Positions 34,668 through 43,153 of a stretch of 64,000 nt of DNA are shown piece by piece; within the stretch, counting starts at the first letter, position 1; every line of letters starts with the position of its first letter. The stretch covers positions 124,001 to 188,000 of the forward strand of contig NZ_CP036313.1 in the NCBI RefSeq assembly GCF_004319545.1. The letters run 5' to 3'. The DNA comes from Desulfobacter hydrogenophilus. GTDB lineage: Bacteria; Desulfobacterota; Desulfobacteria; Desulfobacterales; Desulfobacteraceae. The notes below the pieces were generated by a model. That model had not been told where the DNA came from. It did not search any database and worked only from the letters and a program-made list of their open reading frames with translations. A program made the position numbers and the translations under genes.

Positions 34668-35035
34668 TTTTCATTTCCTTTCTAATAAAGTCGGGTTAGG
34701 GCGAAAGTTCAAATTCTTCCGCGTCCTTGGTATTCCTGTAGACAGCAACCCCCATGCCACAAAGAGAACGCATTGAAATTAAAGACGATTCATAGTTCAA
34801 CGCCTATAGGTCCGAAGCCCGGGTTACAAGGATTTCATCTCGGATTACGTTTCTTGCACGGCAGAAATAAACAAACCGGCAGGGGAGGGACACCGGGTAT
34901 TTTGTGCATGGAAATAAAAGCAAAGGGAAAAAAATTATCAGCCAGGCTTGCTAAAATGCACACACTCAGGTTAATCTTGCCCAGAATCAGGGAAAAACGT
35001 TCCTGTTTCAAACGGTTCTCTGAAAGGTAATAAAA
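34668..35035. other. Intergenic region, 368 bp, no gene supported
   Basis: The region separates the OmpA-like gene and the DUF3124 gene, which are divergent. An 85-codon frame with a TTG start (34773-35030) has no ribosome site and no family character. No repeat or hairpin stood out. Confidence 0.4.
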
Positions 35036-35512
35036 ATGATGACAAAAAAATATTTACTATGTTACCCGGTGTTGTTGATTGGATTGTTATTGTGGGCAGA
35101 AGGTACGGCGTATAGCCAGGAGAGCCCAACGCTTTCAAAGGGGCAAAAAATTTATGTCCCGGCATATTCACATATTTATACAGGCAACAGACAAATTCCT
35201 TCGTTTTTAACCGTGACTTTAAGCATCCGCAATACAGACATATTCCACGCCATCGAGATTGTATCCGTCGATTACCACGACACCAAGGGGGCACTTATAA
35301 AAAGGTACCTGCCCTCACCTGTTTTTCTCAAGGCCCTTGAATCCGTACGCTATGTCGTGGACTACGATGATAAGGCCGGGGGATCTGGGGCCAATTTTAT
35401 TGTTGAATGGCGCTCTGAAAGTTTAGTTAATCCCCCTATTATGGAAACCATCATGATCGGCTCGAGGTCTTCTTTCACATCCCGGGGGCAGGCCATTAGG
35501 ACCGCAGATTAA
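35036..35512 (+). CDS. DUF3124 family exported protein
   Basis: This 158-residue protein has an N-terminal hydrophobic signal (YLLCYPVLLIGLLLWAEGTA) and a beta-rich body. The motifs GQKIYVPAYSHIYTG, LSIRNTD, GGSGANFIVEW and FTSRGQ define the DUF3124 family, of unknown function. AAGGTAATAAAA precedes two ATGs (35036 and 35039). The last four codons and stop are supplied by an R2 arm that begins at 35497, so the natural C-terminus may have been altered by the repeat. Confidence 0.85.
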   Translation: MMTKKYLLCYPVLLIGLLLWAEGTAYSQESPTLSKGQKIYVPAYSHIYTGNRQIPSFLTVTLSIRNTDIFHAIEIVSVDYHDTKGALIKRYLPSPVFLKALESVRYVVDYDDKAGGSGANFIVEWRSESLVNPPIMETIMIGSRSSFTSRGQAIRTAD

Positions 35513-35513
35513 A
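35497..35513 (+). repeat. R2 single arm overlapping the end of the DUF3124 gene
   Basis: TAGGACCGCAGATTAAA lies across the gene end; its TAA is the stop codon. It is the only R2 copy that overlaps coding sequence. Confidence 0.7.
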
Positions 35514-35944
35514 AAAAACTTGACAGTTCAAACACATCTTTGACAAAGCCCTGTAGACCTGAAATAAAAAAATCCTGCCCCTTTGCGTTAAAATTTTTTG
35601 ATGATATGAGGACCCCATCCGAAGACCTGCACGACTCATCTATTCCATGCCTTAAAGCTCCACAAGATCACAATCTTTGACCGGTTGCCGTGTATGTCGC
35701 AATCTCTAATGAGACGTAAATCAAATATATAAGCTTATTGGCTTGAATTCATTCATTATAAAAGATAGATTAAAACAATACGCGACAATTAACGATCTTC
35801 CCAAATGGTATAAAAATAAAAATATCACCGTTGCTTTACGATTTTATTAAACTTTATGGACCTGCGGGCCGACGGTGGTATAGGCTGAATGTAAAATCAG
35901 AGACTGTTTGCGATAGAAACCGTTACAATCCCGATATATGAGGA
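35514..35944. other. Intergenic region, about 430 bp
   Basis: It lies between the DUF3124 gene and the phosphatase cluster. It is AT-rich in its second half and contains no gene or family repeat. It should contain the promoter of the cluster, but no -35/-10 pair is convincing. Confidence 0.45.
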
Positions 35945-37957
35945 GTGAACAAAACGACGATGTTCTCAACAATTAAGGGGAAAATTTTATTTGCTGTTAT
36001 TCCGGTCATGGTGATCTCTACCTTGGTCAATATTTTTTTCACCCACCGGGATGTGGGTAACGCCATGCTGAAAACCCAGCAAAATTCCGCTTTGAATATT
36101 CTGCGCTCCCTGGATTTAATTATTGAAGGGGATTACCACAATCTCTTGAAGGAAAAGCGATCCCTGACCATTTTAAAACGCAGCCAGTTAAAGGACACGG
36201 CCAGGCTTATCGCATCGGTGTTTGAAAGCTTTGTCGCTAAGGACAAATCACCGGAAACAAGTGGGCTTGAACACGCACTGTCCTGGCTTGAAACAGCCCC
36301 TTTTGATAATGTCAACTATTACATCATTGATGCACAATCCAATGTAACGGCGTCTTCCAATGCGCAGGTAACCACCCTAAAATCATTAAACGATGTCAAG
36401 CACAGAAACATAGCTAAGGTCATGCAGTTTGACAACCTGACCCAAAGGGGAGATTTTGCAGCTTTCAACCCTGAACAGAACGATGAAAACGCGTCCGTAC
36501 TTGCCTATTTCAAACCATTTACCCCTTGGTCACTTACCATCGGTGTATCCGTGGATATCAGCCGGCTCCAGGCGTTGGCGGAAAAACAAAAAGCGCAAAT
36601 CATCTCATCTTTGACAGATTATACCCAGGGCCTGAAAATTGCGGACAGTGGCTTTGTGTATATTTTTGATACATCAGGTACCTCACTGGTTCCGGATCTG
36701 GGAAGTAGGTCCCAGGCCATGAGTACCCTGATCAATCAACTGACCGGCAATCTGATAAATGACGATATCCGTCAAAACGCATCTGCTGAGTTTTCACACT
36801 TTCGTTATCTGCCTGACATGCCTGATAAAAATGCAAGGGAGATGATCGCCTATTGTTATTATTTTAAGCCGTTTAAATGGTATATCAGCGTCATCATTCC
36901 TCTGCAGGAAATCAAACTGCCGGCCCAGCGTCTGGTCATCCAGCAGAGCCTGATTATCGTGATGATGTTCATGGCCGGCATAGTCGCCATTATTCTGGTC
37001 ATCAGCCGAATTGCTACGCCTTTGCAGCGGCTGTCATCCTATGCCAGAAAGATTCCGAAACTGGATTTTACCAAACCCATGGGCAAGTCAACACCGGTGG
37101 ATGACCTGCCTAAAAAATACAAAGATGAAGTGGGAGACCTGGCCGCCTCATTTATCCTTATGCGCCACGAACTAAGCCGAAACATCCAGGATCTGATAAA
37201 CAGTACCGCGGCCAGGCAGCGCTTTGAAAGTGAACTGGAGATTGCCAGGGAAATCCAGTTGGGCATGGTGCCTAAAACCTTTCCAAAGCTGCTTGAATTT
37301 GATCATCTGGATCTATATGCCACGTTGCAGCCGGCCAAGGAAGTCGGTGGAGATCTGTACGATTTCTTCCAGCTCGATGACGACCATGTTGTTTTTACTT
37401 TAGGTGATGTATCCGACAAAGGTGTTCCCGCAGCCCTGTTCATGGTGGTCACCCGGACCCTTATCCGGGTGTTCAGTGGAAAAGATGTATCCCCCGCCCG
37501 GATAATGACCAGTATCAACAATGTCCTAAGCTCCGACAACCCCCGCTCCATGTTCGTTACCCTTATCATCGGCATCTTGAATATTCGAACAGGGCAGGTG
37601 ATCTATGCCAATGGCGGCCACAACCCGCCCATTATTATAACCCAAGACGGGGCCCGTTTTATAGAAAACAAAAAAGAACCAATAGTCGGTGCCATGCCGG
37701 GCATAATTTATTCGGACAGCGCCCTACCCCTTAGTAATGGACAAGGACTCATGTTATATACGGATGGGGTCAACGAAGCCATGAACAAGGACGGTGAGCA
37801 GTTTTCAAATCAGCGAATGATTGATGAAGTGTCAAAGGACCGGGACCTGCCGTCGGAAACGATAGTACACAATCTTTTAGATCGCATCAGGAAACATGCA
37901 GGTTCCGCGCCCCAGTCCGATGATATTGCCATGCTGATGATCAGATTCCAAAAATAA
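35945..37957 (+). CDS. Membrane sensor PP2C-type serine phosphatase (SpoIIE/RsbU-like)
   Basis: This protein of about 670 residues has TM1 near residues 14-30, a large periplasmic Cache-like sensor (about 35-325) and TM2 near 333-355. A HAMP linker (TPLQRLSSYARKIPKLDF) and a short coiled coil follow, then a PPM/SpoIIE phosphatase domain at about 430-670. Metal-binding motifs VGGDLYDFF, GDVSDKGVPAALFM and the final SDDIAMLMI are intact. Such enzymes usually dephosphorylate anti-sigma antagonists. No anti-sigma factor or antagonist gene is nearby. The GTG at 35945 touches AGGAG, and the ATG at 35960 is an alternative. It is the first gene of the cluster to 43152. Confidence 0.9.
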   Translation: MNKTTMFSTIKGKILFAVIPVMVISTLVNIFFTHRDVGNAMLKTQQNSALNILRSLDLIIEGDYHNLLKEKRSLTILKRSQLKDTARLIASVFESFVAKDKSPETSGLEHALSWLETAPFDNVNYYIIDAQSNVTASSNAQVTTLKSLNDVKHRNIAKVMQFDNLTQRGDFAAFNPEQNDENASVLAYFKPFTPWSLTIGVSVDISRLQALAEKQKAQIISSLTDYTQGLKIADSGFVYIFDTSGTSLVPDLGSRSQAMSTLINQLTGNLINDDIRQNASAEFSHFRYLPDMPDKNAREMIAYCYYFKPFKWYISVIIPLQEIKLPAQRLVIQQSLIIVMMFMAGIVAIILVISRIATPLQRLSSYARKIPKLDFTKPMGKSTPVDDLPKKYKDEVGDLAASFILMRHELSRNIQDLINSTAARQRFESELEIAREIQLGMVPKTFPKLLEFDHLDLYATLQPAKEVGGDLYDFFQLDDDHVVFTLGDVSDKGVPAALFMVVTRTLIRVFSGKDVSPARIMTSINNVLSSDNPRSMFVTLIIGILNIRTGQVIYANGGHNPPIIITQDGARFIENKKEPIVGAMPGIIYSDSALPLSNGQGLMLYTDGVNEAMNKDGEQFSNQRMIDEVSKDRDLPSETIVHNLLDRIRKHAGSAPQSDDIAMLMIRFQK

Positions 37958-37972
37958 AAATGTAATATCGTT

Positions 37973-39064
37973 ATGAGCCAATTAATCCTGAACCTGGATA
38001 AACTGCGTCACAATATCCGTTTTTTATCCCGGCACTGCAGAAAACATCACTTGGACATCACCGGCATTATCAAAGACCCGTGTGCAGACCCAAAGATGAT
38101 CCGTCAGATGATGGAGTTAGGTTTTAAAAACATTGGAATATCCAGGGTGCCTGACGGCCCAATCATAAGATCTGTCTTCCCCAAACGGCCCATATATATT
38201 TCCCTGCCCTCAATCCATGAGTTACCTGCCATTGTTCAGTGTTTCAGCATAAGTTTCAACTCTGAAATGACCGTTATTGAACAACTCAACCAAACAGCCA
38301 TTTCCATGAACTGCCCCCACAGCATTCTTTTGATGGTGGATACCGGAGATTTGAGGGAAGGTGTAATGCCGGACCAGGTGGTGGAGACTGTGCGTAAAAT
38401 TCACCAGCTCACCCCCCGGGCCATTGAATTTGCGGGCATCGGCACTAATTTAGGGTGTTGTGCCGGAACAGTACCGGATGAATACAACCTTGGTCTCATG
38501 GCCCGGCTGGCGGACCAGATTGAATCCGAACTCGACATTGAGGTTAACACCGTGTCCGTGGGCGGCTCCGTACTGCTCGAATGGATGCAGCACAAACCAC
38601 TTCCCGGTCGAATCAACAATATCCGCCTGGGAGAGTCTGTGTTTTTAGGCACCATTCCCACAATAAATCAGGTACATCCGAATCTGGATACCCGGGTGGT
38701 CACATTCAGAAGCGATATACTTGAAATAAAAGACAAACGGATAACACCGCCCCAGCTTTGTGGGAAGGATGCCTTGGGCGGCCGACCCCAGTTTACCCGC
38801 CTGGGCATACGCAAACGTGCCATTCTCAATTTCGGCATCTGCGACACCTACCCGTTGGGGTTGACACCTTTAATCCCGGGCATGGAAATTGTTTCTGTAA
38901 ACTCTAATTATACCCTGGCAGACATCACGGATTGCCGTCATCGCTTTAAAGTGGGAGATTTTGTTGATTTCACAATGAACTACCAGGCATTTCTCCAAAG
39001 CTTCATATCTCCATTTACTCGAATCCGTTACCAGAAAGAACCAGACAACACAGCTGTTTTATGA
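37973..39064 (+). CDS. PLP-dependent amino-acid racemase (ornithine/alanine racemase N-terminal fold)
   Basis: This 363-residue protein has a fold-type III PLP barrel. The likely PLP lysine is Lys34 in ITGIIKDPCADP. IEFAGIGTNLGCCAG and EVNTVSVGGSVLLEW match the phosphate-binding and dimer regions of the YhfX/ornithine-racemase group. It is 15 bases after the phosphatase gene and overlaps the following transporter by 4 bases (ATGA). The substrate could be ornithine, lysine or another basic amino acid; the sequence alone does not decide. It probably makes a D-amino acid used or exported by the cluster. Confidence 0.8.
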   Translation: MSQLILNLDKLRHNIRFLSRHCRKHHLDITGIIKDPCADPKMIRQMMELGFKNIGISRVPDGPIIRSVFPKRPIYISLPSIHELPAIVQCFSISFNSEMTVIEQLNQTAISMNCPHSILLMVDTGDLREGVMPDQVVETVRKIHQLTPRAIEFAGIGTNLGCCAGTVPDEYNLGLMARLADQIESELDIEVNTVSVGGSVLLEWMQHKPLPGRINNIRLGESVFLGTIPTINQVHPNLDTRVVTFRSDILEIKDKRITPPQLCGKDALGGRPQFTRLGIRKRAILNFGICDTYPLGLTPLIPGMEIVSVNSNYTLADITDCRHRFKVGDFVDFTMNYQAFLQSFISPFTRIRYQKEPDNTAVL

Positions 39065-41571
39065 GTCAATTGAAAAAAAACAGATCACGGATTCGCCTAT
39101 TTTCAGGTGCCGTTATCATGCTGGTGCTGACGCTTGGCTTTAACATGATTTTAACATCGGCGACCCTTGAAAAACTATATATAGAAACCGTTCTCTCCAA
39201 AAATAACGTGGTGGCACAGGACCTTCAGCGTAACCTGGAGACAGCGCTTCGGTTCGGTAAAAGCGTTGATAAATTCATTGGCATGGACAAACTGATCCTG
39301 GAAGCCTGGCAGCACCTGGCCCCAAAACAGAAAAAAACAAGTGCAGACGGCACTGGTGAGGATGACATTGTTGTTTCCATCACCGATCCGGATGGACATA
39401 TTGTTTACAGCAGCAGTGCACCGGTTGTGGGGACAAACTTACCTGAAGCGGCCCGGCTTCCGATGGTCAAGGGCACCCAAACCCCTGTGGAAAGCCACGC
39501 GGTGAAACATGAAGGCATTTATTATCTTTCCCTGCCGGTGGAACAGGGATTTTCAAAAAAATGGGTCGCCACAATAACGGTGGCCTTCAACCAGAAGCAG
39601 ATAAAAACCCTGTTGCGTACCATCGTGATGAAAAATAGAAATCTGATTGCGTTGGTTCTTTTCAGTGCCATGGGGCTTATAGTCATCTTTCTACGATCTT
39701 TGAACCTTGATCCCAGCATATCTAAAAAATCCCTGGGGCGAATCAAATTTAAAATTTCTGCGGCGTTTTTTATTATCATCTGCTTGGCCCAGATTTCCTT
39801 GAACCTGTTCAATCTTTTTGAATTCAAAGCCCATTTTCTGGATGTTTCTACCCAGAAAAGTGTTGTCATATCAGAGTTCTTAAAACAGGATATTGAATAT
39901 TTACTGGCAAAGGGTCTGAATATCCGGCGACTGAACAAAATGGACCAGAAGCTGGCCGATGTCATTGCCGTCTCCCCTGAACTTGAAGCCATTAGCATAT
40001 CTGATACTAAGGGACAACCACTTTACATTGCCACCCAGCACGGTATGCGTAATTTGACAATGTCTGAAAATAATAAAAGTTCAGGCAGCGGAACGCTTTT
40101 TTTGAAAAGCGATCCGGACGGCACCGTCACCCAGGACCTGTTGAACACAAGGGAATCAAAAACCGATGCATTGGCCGGCAAACTAACCATCCATATTTCA
40201 AAAGATTTTCTGTTCAACAAACTTAAAGCAATTGCCCTGGATTCCATCACGGTGCTGGTGATCTCTATTTTCTTTTTTGTTGAGTTGCTGATCCTTGAGC
40301 GCCAGCTTATTGATCGTCAAATCATGGGAGACACCCCTGCGCATAGACGGCAGGTGCATTACACATCCATTCGACCGGTGGCGTTCATCTTTTTTTTCGG
40401 GGTAGACACTTGTATTTCGTTTCTTCCACTCCACATGGCCATATTGTATAACCCATCTCATCCATTACTGGGACTTTCCCAAAATATCATCATGGGCCTT
40501 CCCATTTCCATGCAAATGCTTTTCACTTCCATGTCGTTACTGATATCAGGTGCATGGTGCGACAAACGAGGTTGGGCAGAACCCTTTCTGATCGGGCTGT
40601 TTTTATCCGGCACAGGGTTTATCTGTGCCTGGCTGACCTCATCTTCCTTGTACTTTCTTATTGCGTTAGGCCTTGTGGGCATGGGTTACGGGCTGTCCCT
40701 GATGGCGGCCCAAGGATTTGTCATTGCACATACCACAACAAAAAACAGTGCCCAGGGCATGGCCCAGCTGTGGGCCGGGGTATATGCAGGCAGTATCTGC
40801 GGTGGTGCCACAGGAGCAATGCTGGCGGACCGTATGGGTTATGCCCCAGTGTTTCTGGTAGGCGGCAGTATTCTGCTGCTGCTCATTGTATATACCTTTT
40901 TCATGATGAAAGATGCCATGAAACGCCCAAGGCCACCTGCGCACGTGCCCCGACCCTCACCAACAGGACAAACACTGCCGTCATCCCGGAAACCGTCTGT
41001 ATATAGTTTTCTGTTCAACCGTAAAGTTTTCACACTGATCGTATTTTACGGGCTTCCCTGGTATATTGTGCTTATCGGTTTCATGAACTATTACAGCCCC
41101 ATCTACCTGAAAGGCATTGGCGTTTCCCAGTCCAGTATCGGCCGAATTTTCATGATTTACGGCATCTGCCTGATGTATGTGGCGCCCTATATTTCAAAAA
41201 TTGCTGGTCAGGCCCACGACAAGAAACGATACCTTGTCATGGGCAGTTTCATCGGCAGCCTGAGCATTGCCAATTTTTATTTTTTTAAAGACCTTTCCGG
41301 AGTTATCTCCGTTACGGTTTCCATCTTTCTTTTAGGTCTTTCCGCCTGCATGATTCCGGTCAGAAGCGCCTATGTATTAGATATTTACATCACCAAGCAA
41401 TTGGGTGGCGGCAAGGCTATCGGCATTTCAAATGCTATTTTGCGCCTGGGGCAGGTCGTCGGCCCCATCCTGTTCGGGTGGCTTTTTATCACCATGGGAT
41501 CAGATTCAGGCATGGCCGCCACAGCAGCAGCCTACCTGCTTTTCACCCTGATCTTTATTTTTGTGGGTTAG
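39061..41571 (+). CDS. MFS transporter fused to two N-terminal periplasmic sensor modules
   Basis: This is an 836-residue protein of unusual build. TM1 lies near residues 13-33, a first periplasmic sensor (about 36-188) has IVVSITDPDGHIVYSS, and two helices lie near 194-213 and 231-252. A second sensor (about 255-392) has LEAISISDTKGQPLYIA. A helix near 394-412 follows, then a complete MFS permease at about 435-836 with twelve helices. DRMG and the central cytosolic loop (about 620-645) are visible. Both sensors look like single Cache/PAS-type domains. It overlaps the racemase stop by 4 bases. Ordinary MFS proteins are about 400 residues and have no such sensor. Confidence 0.85.
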   Translation: MSQLKKNRSRIRLFSGAVIMLVLTLGFNMILTSATLEKLYIETVLSKNNVVAQDLQRNLETALRFGKSVDKFIGMDKLILEAWQHLAPKQKKTSADGTGEDDIVVSITDPDGHIVYSSSAPVVGTNLPEAARLPMVKGTQTPVESHAVKHEGIYYLSLPVEQGFSKKWVATITVAFNQKQIKTLLRTIVMKNRNLIALVLFSAMGLIVIFLRSLNLDPSISKKSLGRIKFKISAAFFIIICLAQISLNLFNLFEFKAHFLDVSTQKSVVISEFLKQDIEYLLAKGLNIRRLNKMDQKLADVIAVSPELEAISISDTKGQPLYIATQHGMRNLTMSENNKSSGSGTLFLKSDPDGTVTQDLLNTRESKTDALAGKLTIHISKDFLFNKLKAIALDSITVLVISIFFFVELLILERQLIDRQIMGDTPAHRRQVHYTSIRPVAFIFFFGVDTCISFLPLHMAILYNPSHPLLGLSQNIIMGLPISMQMLFTSMSLLISGAWCDKRGWAEPFLIGLFLSGTGFICAWLTSSSLYFLIALGLVGMGYGLSLMAAQGFVIAHTTTKNSAQGMAQLWAGVYAGSICGGATGAMLADRMGYAPVFLVGGSILLLLIVYTFFMMKDAMKRPRPPAHVPRPSPTGQTLPSSRKPSVYSFLFNRKVFTLIVFYGLPWYIVLIGFMNYYSPIYLKGIGVSQSSIGRIFMIYGICLMYVAPYISKIAGQAHDKKRYLVMGSFIGSLSIANFYFFKDLSGVISVTVSIFLLGLSACMIPVRSAYVLDIYITKQLGGGKAIGISNAILRLGQVVGPILFGWLFITMGSDSGMAATAAAYLLFTLIFIFVG

Positions 41572-41583
41572 GCGGATAAATTC

Positions 41584-43152
41584 ATGACAACACAGTCACA
41601 TCACGATGCATCGGAATATCTGGAGATGGTCTGCCAAAAACTTCCCGTGGTAAAAAATATTCTTAACACCTTTGGGCATATGCCCCTTGGGGTGTATACC
41701 GAACGATTCAACACACCACCGTGTCAAGGCGTACAGTCCAGGGAAGACATCAGGCAGGCTGCTTTTGATCAGATTTATCCTGTTCTGGGAGAAAATATAG
41801 CCGCCCGTGCTGCCAATGATTTGATGGCATCAGGCACTGTGATGACCACTACACACCTTGGCATTGATTATTTTGCCAATTCCGTCCAGGGGAACCTGAT
41901 CTACGGTGCAGGGATTCTCACCGGTCGGCGTAAAGGGACCACCATCCCGATTTTTTGTTTCGGCAATGTGCCCCTTAACAGCTCCACCTTTGCCCGGGGG
42001 CTTCTCGTATATGGAACCGGATCGGGTGTGAGAAGGCAATTGCCCTTAAGACTGCCTGTATTTCCGGATAATAAAAAACGGACCATGGCCAGCCTGGCAA
42101 AACCCTTTACCATGGCCATGCAGCAAAGAGCCATAAAAAAAACAATTGCATGGAAAAAGGAAAACCTGATTTCCAGCACTACGGCCGGAACCATTTTAAG
42201 CCTTTTGGAAGATGAGTACGCCGGTGATGCGATTTTAAACCAAAACAGCTATTCGGCCCAGGCCATGGGTATCAACCAACAGCTTGGAAAACGCATGCTT
42301 AAAACCAGTGAACATCCGCCGGATATTGTATATCTGGAAATCGAAAAGGTTACCGCCTTTCTGCTCGGCAACGACCTTAACCATGAAAACAGCCTTGCAT
42401 ACCGAATATTTTTCAATACAACGCTGCGTGACGCTATTATTAAACATCTGGACGGCTGCCCAGGTTGCTGGCATGCCGATAAGCTCAATGCCAGAGATAT
42501 GACTCCTGGAAAACCGCATGGAACTGCGACAGGTACTATTTTTTTCTGGGGAATTGATGATTATAGGCACAGGGTTCCCCTTTTATTAAAATTCATAAAA
42601 GGCGATCTTTATCTATGCGGCAGGGATGACCGGGGCGATTCTTTTACCATGAATTTTACCCCGGATGAGCTTATGCAGGCGCTTGAAAAACAAAAACTAT
42701 TGCCGTCCCTGCTCACCTGTTTTCTGCTCATCTGTTTTGCCAGGGGATTTAACTGTGTGGGCGGCGTATTCCAAGGCGCATATCTCACCTGGATGAAAAC
42801 CGCTATTGCCGACTGCCTTCAAGCACAGTCAGATACCGCAAATGCTGGAATTATAAGGCAGATCACCACGAACCTTTACCAAGACGCGATGCTGGCATTC
42901 ATGAGCCCAGGGCAGGACAATGAACTGTTGCCGGCAGGTCCCATTGAAATCATCCAGGCCGGGGGAGTGAACAGAAACGACCTGATCAAAGCGTTTGGCC
43001 TGACCGTTACCCAGGCCCATATGGCAGGCCTTTTTGGCGCACTCAAAGATGCAAATACCCCAATCACCTGTCAACCGGACTGGCAGCAGATGGTGGCACA
43101 GGCATGTTCCAGGGAGCTATCCGGAAAAATCCCCTTATGTGAGAACCCATAA
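41584..43152 (+). CDS. Unrecognised 522-residue protein of the racemase/transporter cluster
   Basis: I do not recognise this family. No signal peptide is present, and the protein appears cytosolic with hydrophobic patches such as LLPSLLTCFLLICFARGF. Features include a Gly-rich block (GNLIYGAGILTGRRKGTTIP), YGTGSGVRRQLPL, a Cys pair in DGCPGCWH and KPHGTATGTIFFWGIDDY. The combination suggests an enzyme. Its 12-base distance from the transporter indicates co-translation. It could act on the racemase product, for example by ligation or transfer, but that is speculation. Confidence 0.75.
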   Translation: MTTQSHHDASEYLEMVCQKLPVVKNILNTFGHMPLGVYTERFNTPPCQGVQSREDIRQAAFDQIYPVLGENIAARAANDLMASGTVMTTTHLGIDYFANSVQGNLIYGAGILTGRRKGTTIPIFCFGNVPLNSSTFARGLLVYGTGSGVRRQLPLRLPVFPDNKKRTMASLAKPFTMAMQQRAIKKTIAWKKENLISSTTAGTILSLLEDEYAGDAILNQNSYSAQAMGINQQLGKRMLKTSEHPPDIVYLEIEKVTAFLLGNDLNHENSLAYRIFFNTTLRDAIIKHLDGCPGCWHADKLNARDMTPGKPHGTATGTIFFWGIDDYRHRVPLLLKFIKGDLYLCGRDDRGDSFTMNFTPDELMQALEKQKLLPSLLTCFLLICFARGFNCVGGVFQGAYLTWMKTAIADCLQAQSDTANAGIIRQITTNLYQDAMLAFMSPGQDNELLPAGPIEIIQAGGVNRNDLIKAFGLTVTQAHMAGLFGALKDANTPITCQPDWQQMVAQACSRELSGKIPLCENP

Positions 43153-43153
43153 C

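Noticed and set aside
34773..35030. 85-codon frame with TTG start
   Set aside because: No ribosome site, high in basic residues and without family character. It lies in an ordinary promoter gap.
35938..35976. 12-codon frame overlapping the start of the phosphatase gene
   Set aside because: It is too short and shares no ribosome site. It was considered as a leader peptide but has no regulatory hairpin.
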